64,000 nt of DNA, from contig NZ_JAATUR010000020.1 of the NCBI RefSeq assembly GCF_011881725.1, positions 1 through 64,000 on the forward strand, in the 5' to 3' direction. This document shows, piece by piece, positions 58,205 to 64,000 of this stretch; the stretch's first letter is position 1; the number at the start of each line of letters is the position of its first letter. The DNA is from Escherichia coli. Its GTDB lineage: Bacteria; Pseudomonadota; Gammaproteobacteria; Enterobacterales; Enterobacteriaceae. Position numbers and translations under genes: made by a program. A model generated the notes under the pieces. The model did no database searches, was not told the DNA's origin, and worked only from the letters and a program-made list of their open reading frames with translations.

Positions 58205-58232
58205 AAAAAAGCCCGTCCAGTGGCGGACGGGC
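58203..58232. terminator. Terminator between hcxB and ybiJ, T-run on the minus strand
   Basis: GCCCGTCC, loop AGTGGC, GGACGGGC. The run of eight A before the stem becomes a U-run on the minus strand, so it is a strong terminator for leftward (ybiJ) transcription; in the + direction it may only stabilise the hcxB end. Confidence 0.75.
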
Positions 58233-58309
58233 AAACAAGGGTAACATAGGATCAATGAGGGTTAGAGCATATGCGTCTGTCGGCAAACAGACAGGGAAAT
58301 ACTTTTGCT

Positions 58310-58430
58310 GGACGTAGCGGAAACGCCTTATCCGTCCTACGGTCCGGATTTTGTAGGCATGATAAGACGCGGTAGCGTCGCATCAGGCATCTGTTGCCGG
58401 ATGCGGCAGAAACGCCTTAACCGTCCTACG
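58310..58430. repeat. BIME/REP cluster between hcxB and ybiJ
   Basis: Several REP-type units with alternating direction: AACGCCTTATCCGTCCTACGG, TTGTAGGCATGATAAGACGC, GCGTCGCATCAGGCA and GTTGCCGGATGCGGC. The motif AACGCCTTA.CCGTCCTACG occurs twice, at the two ends. Confidence 0.8.
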
Positions 58431-58432
58431 AA

Positions 58433-58693
58433 TTACTTATAGATAACCGCTGTACCGCTCAATTTATTGTTGTTAGTGGCAGAAGTAATGCTGTATCCAC
58501 TGGCGCCAGCCGCCGCCGCTTTCTCAGCCAGTTTCGCTTCAAGAGCATCGAGGGTGGATGCGCCATCGGCAGAAACCACGCCAATTTTATTCATGTTCTG
58601 TGCCTGGGATGCCGTTACCGGTTCCGCGGCAAACACACCAAATGACAGAGTTGAAAGGGCCATAGCAGCAACAACAGTATTGATAGTTTTCAT
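58433..58693 (-). CDS. ybiJ: YbiJ, small periplasmic BhsA/McbA (DUF1471) family protein
   Basis: 86 residues. Signal peptide MKTINTVVAAMALSTLSFG..FAAEPV, then a compact domain with VVSADGASTLDALEAKLAEK and GYSITSATNNNKLSGTAVIYK. Members such as BhsA, McbA and YhcN respond to stress and affect biofilm. A paralogue, mcbA, is 4 kb away. Confidence 0.93.
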   Translation of the reverse strand: MKTINTVVAAMALSTLSFGVFAAEPVTASQAQNMNKIGVVSADGASTLDALEAKLAEKAAAAGASGYSITSATNNNKLSGTAVIYK

Positions 58694-58958
58694 AATTAAT
58701 CTCTCGCAGGTGATTTTTTGTTTAAGTGACGTTGTTTCGTCGATGTGATGAGTATCACGTTTTTTCGTGCGAGAGAAAATCGAAGAGAATTGACCGCCTT
58801 GTTCAAATAAATTGATTGATATCTAACATACTGATAAACCATTTATTTGTTGTACTTATGAGTCTGTTTTGTACCGCGTGGCGCTCACGGCAGCGTTAAA
58901 GGCACGGAATGCCACGCAAAATCCAAATTGTACTCGCTATATATTGCGCCCGTTGTAG

Positions 58959-59225
58959 TTAACGTAACTGGCTGTCTTTCGAACCTCTGCGATTATATCC
59001 TGTATAAGATGGTTTTTGTAAATCTTTCTCCTGCTGACAATGAATGCATAAGCGCACGCCAGGAATGGCTTCCCGACGGGCCTGCGGGATCGGTGCGCCA
59101 CACTCTTCACATTCATACAGGCTCTCGCCATGCGGAATTTCACCCCGGGCGCGGGCAATCGCATCTTCAATTGTACTGTTGATCTGTTCGTTGACGGCGT
59201 TATCGTTAGCCCAACCGGATGCCAT
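58959..59225 (-). CDS. ybiI: YbiI, DksA/TraR-type zinc-finger protein
   Basis: 88 residues. Four-Cys zinc finger CEECGAP...CIHCQ (CxxC-17x-CxxC) in the C-terminal half after a helical N part; TraR/DksA family but without the long coiled coil. Could act at the RNA polymerase secondary channel; untested. It follows ybiX on the same strand by 73 bases. Confidence 0.93.
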   Translation of the reverse strand: MASGWANDNAVNEQINSTIEDAIARARGEIPHGESLYECEECGAPIPQARREAIPGVRLCIHCQQEKDLQKPSYTGYNRRGSKDSQLR

Positions 59226-59298
59226 ATCGTCCTCCCCATATCAATGCTTGTACAGTTAAGTGTAGCTAATATAGGGACGAACTCGGGCAGTTCAAGCG

Positions 59299-59976
59299 TC
59301 AGATCTCCGACCATTCTCGCAGCAGATTATGATAAAGATTGAGCAGCGACAGGATCTCTTCACCTTCTCCGTAGCGGTTTTTCAGTGACTGAATATTGTT
59401 GTCCAGTTCAAATAGCATGGCGCGCTTTTTATCATCGCGGATCATCGACTGGATCCACATAAATGATGCCACGCGCACGCCGCAGGTGACGGGGGTCACG
59501 CAGTGCAGGCTGCTGGAGGGATACAACACCAGATCGCCTGCCGGGAGTTTTACCCGATGTTGTCCGAAGGTGTCATTAACGACCAGTTCGCCGCCGTCGT
59601 AGCTTTGTGGATCGCTTAAAAACAGCGTGGCAGAAAGGTCAGTACGCATCCAGCCGTTTTGTGGGTGACTGCGTACCGCGCCATCCACATGAAAACCATA
59701 GGTTTCATTATTCTGATAACGATTAAACAGCGGCGTGGAAAGGGTATGTGGCAAGGCAGCGGCAAAGAACAGTGGATGTTGGTTAACCGCGTTCAGCACC
59801 TCATTTTGCAGTTCAGCGTATAACGCGCTACGGGTGTCTACCTGTTGATTGTTCTTAACTTGCGCGCCTTGTGCGCCGGTGGTGACGCGTCCATCCACCC
59901 ATTCGGCTTGTTCCAGTTGTTCGCGAAACCGGGCGACGTCCTGTGGCGATAACACGCCGGGAATGTGGTACATCAT
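59299..59976 (-). CDS. ybiX: YbiX, PKHD-type Fe(II)/2-oxoglutarate hydroxylase (PiuC)
   Basis: 225 residues. The iron ligands are in [13 protein letters not shown] (HxD) and LHCVTPV (distal His), with an Arg ten residues later that can hold 2-oxoglutarate. Of two adjacent Met codons I use the first (59976, MMYHIPGVL). 41 bases downstream of fiu, so co-regulated by Fur is likely. Confidence 0.94.
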   Translation of the reverse strand: MMYHIPGVLSPQDVARFREQLEQAEWVDGRVTTGAQGAQVKNNQQVDTRSALYAELQNEVLNAVNQHPLFFAAALPHTLSTPLFNRYQNNETYGFHVDGAVRSHPQNGWMRTDLSATLFLSDPQSYDGGELVVNDTFGQHRVKLPAGDLVLYPSSSLHCVTPVTCGVRVASFMWIQSMIRDDKKRAMLFELDNNIQSLKNRYGEGEEILSLLNLYHNLLREWSEI

Positions 59977-60017
59977 ACAAGTTCTCCAAAAAGTGGGGCC
60001 TGCGCCCCACATCTGAA

Positions 60018-62300
60018 TCAGAAATGCATATTGGCCGTGAGCAGGAAGGTTCTTGGCGCGCCCGGGTGATAACGGTAGCCGCTCTTATTGATTGAGGCGA
60101 CGTAATTGGTATCAAACAGGTTGTAGACGTTTAACTGGAAGTCGAGATTGCGATTGACGCGATATCCCAGTTTGGCATCGGCGACCCAATAACCTTCGGT
60201 AAAGGCAGGCGTTCCCACCGCGCCGTCAGAACCTTTATGCATACTGCCGATATAGCGTGCGCCCGCGCCAACAGAGATATCATCGGTTGCCTGATACTGG
60301 CTCCATAAGGTAAAGGCGTGCTCCGGGGTATACGGCAGCGATGAGGAACCATCCTGGGCAACATCTTTGCCGTTTTTGATGGTTGCTTTTTGCTGGGTAT
60401 AGCCGCCAATCACCTGCCATGCGGGGGTGATATTCCCGGCAACGGAAATCTCATAGCCTTCGACGCGTTTCTTACCGTATTGCGAGTAAGTCCCGTCGTC
60501 ATTTTGCTCAACTTCATTTTCGATATCAGTACGGAACAGCGCGGCGGTGAGCAACAGGCGTTTATCCAGAACCTGCCATTTGGTGCCAATCTCGCTGGTG
60601 TTGGCTTTTTGCGGTTTAAAATCGGTGCGGTTGGCACTGTTACCGCTGCCAGACTGCGCAAGGGCGAAGTTGTTGCCGCCCGGCGGCTGCTGGGAAACGG
60701 CATAGTTAATATAGACATTGCCGTTTTCCGTCAGGTGATACAGCGCCCCGGCTTTCCAGTTCACCAGATTCCCCGACTTCGCGGTGTCAACGGTGGTGAC
60801 CGGAGATCCTTTTGCCACGCCAGCGGGACAGGTGACTGCGCCGCGTCCACTGCCACCACAGGCAGTGGCACTATCATATTCAGTATGATAATTATCCAGG
60901 CGGATCCCGCCGTTCAGCTCAAAATCACGGGTGATTTGCAGCGTATCGAAAGCATAAATTGCAACGGTATCCGTCTGACCATTGGCGTTAGCACCGTTGC
61001 GCGTCAGGCCGCCGGGATGAATGCTGCTGTCAGGATGATAAATATTCACCGCAGGTAACGTCACCGGATTAACGCCGTAGTTTGTTTGCGTTTCACGGGT
61101 AAATTCCACGCCGGTACTGACATCATGGCCGATTGAACCGGTATAGAACGTCGAGGTCAGGTTAGTCTGGTTGGTGAGAATCTTATTACTCACATCTTTA
61201 GTATTCGCCGTGCGCGACCAGGTCCAGCTATTAACATCGCTGGTGGGCTGGGTAATATTCGACGCCCCGCCCATAATCGCCGTCATCAGGTAATCCTGCT
61301 TCACACGCGACCAACGGGTGGTATTGCGAATGGTGGTGTTATCGTTGATGTCGTGTTCAAAACGCATGGTAGCGGTGTCGGTGGTCGAATCGTCGTAGTC
61401 GGAATCCGTTCCATAGAAATTATGGGTATCCACCTTTCCGGAATGATTCAGTGCGGCCGTTCCCGCAGAAGGGGCGGAATAGCCTGGTAAACCAATGGTC
61501 GGAATACCGCCGTCCGGCGTGTTATGTTGGGTAACGTGTAAATAGTTAAGATACAAACGATTCGTTGTGCCCAGGCCAAAGGCTATGGAAGGTGCAACGC
61601 CGTAACGCTCATTTTTCACTTTATCGCGCCCGGCATCGTGCGTTTTTTCGCCCATCACATTCAGACGCACTGCGGTGGTGTCGCCAATGACCTGATTGAC
61701 GTCGAGCGTGCCGCGGCGGAACCAGGCGCTGCCAATACTGGCGGAGGCGTCAATACCGGAATCATTGCGCGGCTGTTTGCTGATCATATTAATGGAGCCA
61801 GTCGGCGCGCTGCGCCCGTAATCGGTGCCGGACGGCCCTTTGATCACTTCGACCTGTTCAGTATTGAAGGTGTCGCGCGAGACGCTGCCAATATCACGAA
61901 TGCCATCAATATAAATACTGTTAGAGGTATCAGCGCCGCGCATATAAATAGCGTCGCCAGTGGTGGAGTTGCCGTTCTCACCAGCAAAAAACGCGCCCAC
62001 ACCGGGGACATTTTTTAGCGCGTCGGTAAGATTAGTTGCGCCCTGATCTTTAATCACCTGTTCAGAAATCACTGTCATCGTGCGGGTAGTTTCCGCTACC
62101 GGACGGGAGAATTTCGGATCGGCAGATTTTTGTGGTGCATAAAGAGAAGGCGTTGATGCTTCGACAACCAGCGTGTCATCCGCGTTGGTTTGCCCTTCGG
62201 CGGCGAGTGCCTGTGCCACAGGCGTGATGCCAATACAAAGACCGGCAAAGAACGTGAGCGAATGAAATTGTCTGGCAGGGAAATTGCGATTGTTTTCCAT
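60018..62300 (-). CDS. fiu: Fiu, TonB-dependent catecholate siderophore receptor
   Basis: 760 residues. Signal peptide ending near VAQALA-AEG, TonB box DTLVVEAS about residues 43-50, plug domain (about 60-200, with [19 protein letters not shown]), a 22-strand barrel and the C-terminal aromatic (NMHF). It takes up Fe(III) with dihydroxybenzoyl-serine and is an entry route for catechol beta-lactams and some colicins. Confidence 0.97.
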   Translation of the reverse strand: MENNRNFPARQFHSLTFFAGLCIGITPVAQALAAEGQTNADDTLVVEASTPSLYAPQKSADPKFSRPVAETTRTMTVISEQVIKDQGATNLTDALKNVPGVGAFFAGENGNSTTGDAIYMRGADTSNSIYIDGIRDIGSVSRDTFNTEQVEVIKGPSGTDYGRSAPTGSINMISKQPRNDSGIDASASIGSAWFRRGTLDVNQVIGDTTAVRLNVMGEKTHDAGRDKVKNERYGVAPSIAFGLGTTNRLYLNYLHVTQHNTPDGGIPTIGLPGYSAPSAGTAALNHSGKVDTHNFYGTDSDYDDSTTDTATMRFEHDINDNTTIRNTTRWSRVKQDYLMTAIMGGASNITQPTSDVNSWTWSRTANTKDVSNKILTNQTNLTSTFYTGSIGHDVSTGVEFTRETQTNYGVNPVTLPAVNIYHPDSSIHPGGLTRNGANANGQTDTVAIYAFDTLQITRDFELNGGIRLDNYHTEYDSATACGGSGRGAVTCPAGVAKGSPVTTVDTAKSGNLVNWKAGALYHLTENGNVYINYAVSQQPPGGNNFALAQSGSGNSANRTDFKPQKANTSEIGTKWQVLDKRLLLTAALFRTDIENEVEQNDDGTYSQYGKKRVEGYEISVAGNITPAWQVIGGYTQQKATIKNGKDVAQDGSSSLPYTPEHAFTLWSQYQATDDISVGAGARYIGSMHKGSDGAVGTPAFTEGYWVADAKLGYRVNRNLDFQLNVYNLFDTNYVASINKSGYRYHPGAPRTFLLTANMHF

Positions 62301-62403
62301 TTTGCAGGTGACTTTTTCTTATATGTTGAAATTTTCACTGTCACGAGAAAGCATCTCTGCGGATGCGATGCCACTGTTAATCCCGTAATAGTGTTCGTGC
62401 AAG

Positions 62404-62430
62404 TGATAATAATTTTGATAAGCATTATCA
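62404..62430. promoter_or_regulatory. Fur box of the fiu promoter
   Basis: TGATAAG C ATTATCA (62416-62430) is a near-perfect 7-1-7 Fur unit, with a second degenerate unit overlapping to its left from 62404. About 105 bases upstream of the fiu start, consistent with iron repression. Confidence 0.85.
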
Positions 62431-62564
62431 CTTGGTGCGATTTTTTATCACCCCTAACGTGAAAAAGAAATACATTTATTTACATTAACTTCATATTTGA
62501 TGTTTTTTGATTACAAAACGGACGAAAACTGCATCCAGAGGTGAATGCAGTTACGTTGGTGCGG

Positions 62565-62825
62565 TTATTTGTAGATGGTTGCGGTACCGAACATCTGATC
62601 ATTTCCTCCCGCGGAATTAATGACATAACCTTTCGCGCCTTGTTCGCGCGCTTTTTCTGCCAGTTTATCCTCCAGATCGCTTAGGTTAGATGCGCCAGTT
62701 GCCGAAACGGTACCGGCGGGCCGTAGTTGACCGCTGTCCAGGTTACTCATCGGTTGCGCGGCAAAAGCCGTGAGAGAGATTCCGCTCAGGACGGTGGCAA
62801 TCAGTAGTGTGAGGCACTTTTTCAT
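62565..62825 (-). CDS. mcbA: McbA, BhsA/McbA-family periplasmic protein
   Basis: 86 residues, signal peptide MKKCLTLLIATVLSGISL..FAAQ and the same domain as YbiJ (SATGASNLSDLEDKLAEKAR, GTATIYK). In E. coli McbA is induced through McbR and relates to colanic acid and biofilm. Start at 62825 (ATG with GAGGATG upstream); the open frame begins earlier. Confidence 0.95.
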   Translation of the reverse strand: MKKCLTLLIATVLSGISLTAFAAQPMSNLDSGQLRPAGTVSATGASNLSDLEDKLAEKAREQGAKGYVINSAGGNDQMFGTATIYK

Positions 62826-63100
62826 AATGACATCCTCATAAATACAACGGGTAGTGCCTGATAAGTGTAGGTCTCCTGTGCGATGAAAATGACGCAAAAA
62901 ATTGACAGAGATGCGCTTATTTTTTGAACGATATATTTTTACAAAACAAGACAAATCAATAAGATACATGCTGCTGATTTTTATGGGGAATTGCCATAAT
63001 CCATGGTTAATGTCAGGTTTTTAGAGATGATAAACGCAGCCAGATATTTACCCTGTAGCGTTATGCGGGTATCTTACGCCGCTGCTTAAAGGAGAATGCT

Positions 63101-64000
63101 ATGTCCGCCCAGAAACCGGGGTTACACCCGCGCAACCGTCACCACAGTCGCTACGATCTTGCCACGCTTTGTCAGGTGAATCCTGAACTGAAGCAATACC
63201 TCACGCTGACTCCTGCCGGAGAGCAAAGCGTAGACTTCGCCAATCCACTGGCGGTGAAGGCGCTCAACAAAGCGTTGCTGACGCATTTTTACGCTGTGGC
63301 TAACTGGGATATACCGGACGGCTTCCTCTGCCCGCCAGTACCGGGCCGGGCGGATTATATTCATCACCTTGCCGATTTACTGGCAGAAGCAACAGGAACA
63401 ATCCCTGCCAATGCCAGCATTCTGGATATTGGTGTTGGTGCGAACTGTATTTATCCGCTGATTGGCGTACATGAATACGGCTGGCGTTTTACCGGCAGTG
63501 AAACCAGCAGCCAGGCGTTAAGCAGCGCGCAGGCGATCATCAGTGCTAACCCAGGGCTTAACCGCGCCATTCGTCTGCGTCGACAAAAAGAGAGCGGGGC
63601 GATTTTTAACGGCGTCATCCACAAAAACGAGCAATACGACGCGACCTTGTGTAATCCGCCATTCCACGATTCCGCCGCTGCGGCACGGGCAGGTAGTGAA
63701 CGTAAACGCCGTAACCTGGGGCTGAACAAAGACGATGCTCTGAACTTTGGTGGTCAGCAACAGGAGCTGTGGTGCGAAGGCGGTGAAGTCGCCTTTATCA
63801 AAAAGATGATTGAAGAGAGCAAAGGCTTCGCGAAGCAGGTGATGTGGTTTACCTCGCTGGTATCTCGCGGCGAGAACTTACCGCCGCTGTATCGCGCTTT
63901 GACGGATGTTGGCGCGGTGAAGGTGGTTAAAAAAGAGATGGCCCAGGGGCAAAAGCAGAGTCGCTTTATAGCCTGGACCTTTATGAATGACGAACAGCGC
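63101..64000 (+). CDS. rlmF: RlmF, 23S rRNA m6A1618 methyltransferase (cut by the window)
   Basis: 300 codons are present from ATG 63101 (AAAGGAG upstream), open to the last base; the family length is 308, so only about eight codons and the stop are missing. SAM motif [13 protein letters not shown] near 110-122, and the catalytic NPPFH motif ([11 protein letters not shown]). It methylates A1618 of 23S rRNA. Confidence 0.97.
   Translation, partial: MSAQKPGLHPRNRHHSRYDLATLCQVNPELKQYLTLTPAGEQSVDFANPLAVKALNKALLTHFYAVANWDIPDGFLCPPVPGRADYIHHLADLLAEATGTIPANASILDIGVGANCIYPLIGVHEYGWRFTGSETSSQALSSAQAIISANPGLNRAIRLRRQKESGAIFNGVIHKNEQYDATLCNPPFHDSAAAARAGSERKRRNLGLNKDDALNFGGQQQELWCEGGEVAFIKKMIEESKGFAKQVMWFTSLVSRGENLPPLYRALTDVGAVKVVKKEMAQGQKQSRFIAWTFMNDEQR

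Overview
The window is enterobacterial chromosome, almost certainly Escherichia coli. From about 29.1 kb to the right edge the gene order, protein lengths and operator sites match the E. coli region ybhB-bioA-bioBFCD-uvrB-ybhK-moaABCDE-ybhL-ybhNOP-ybhQ-ybhRSFG-cecR-rhlE-ybiA-dinG-ybiB-ybiC-ybiJ-ybiI-ybiX-fiu-mcbA-rlmF. The left 29 kb is the late half of a lambda-like prophage integrated at the classical lambda attachment site beside the bio operon, so the strain is not plain K-12. All identities come from reading the translations and from recalled family knowledge; no database search was run.

Layout. (1) 1-1535: a lysis cassette of the phage-21 type (pinholin with two start codons, SAR endolysin, nested Rz/Rz1) plus a small ORF. 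(2) 1570-3466: an accessory stretch between lysis and packaging genes. It holds a terminator, a structured RNA resembling the C4/IsrK antisense RNAs, a rha regulator gene, a degraded ORF, and two leftward genes of the YbcV and YlcI/YnfO types. A Fur-like palindrome lies next to the cos site. (3) 3467-18877: cos, then the lambda head and tail genes Nu1-A-W-B-C/Nu3-D-E-FI-FII-Z-U-V-G/T-H-M-L-K-I in the lambda order with near-lambda lengths, including the programmed frameshift in G/T. (4) 18938-26981: host-range and surface genes J, lom, stf and tfa, where J and Stf carry segments unlike lambda. (5) 27055-28386: an AT-rich membrane diguanylate cyclase gene in place of the lambda b-region genes. 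(6) 28847-29041: the int terminator (tI/sib), the P arm and the 15-bp core, i.e. attR.

The chromosomal part is ordinary in gene content. Biotin synthesis is a divergent unit (bioA against bioBFCD) controlled from one operator. Molybdopterin synthesis (moaABCDE) sits behind a ModE-like site and a Moco riboswitch. Two SOS genes (uvrB and dinG, the latter followed by ybiB) have LexA boxes. An ABC-type exporter (ybhG-F-S-R) lies behind its TetR-type regulator cecR and a palindromic operator that is shared with the divergent rhlE. fiu and ybiX form an iron-uptake pair behind a Fur box, flanked by two small BhsA/McbA-family periplasmic proteins. REP/BIME elements occur after uvrB, moaE, rhlE and ybiC; those after uvrB and rhlE are nearly identical over about 70 bp.

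The most interesting parts are the accessory insertions in the prophage: the RNA/rha block, the leftward genes by cos, the altered J and Stf tips, and the diguanylate cyclase beside attR, which would let a prophage alter host c-di-GMP signalling. I did not find a convincing undescribed multi-gene system, CRISPR array, tRNA or rRNA gene, or insertion sequence.
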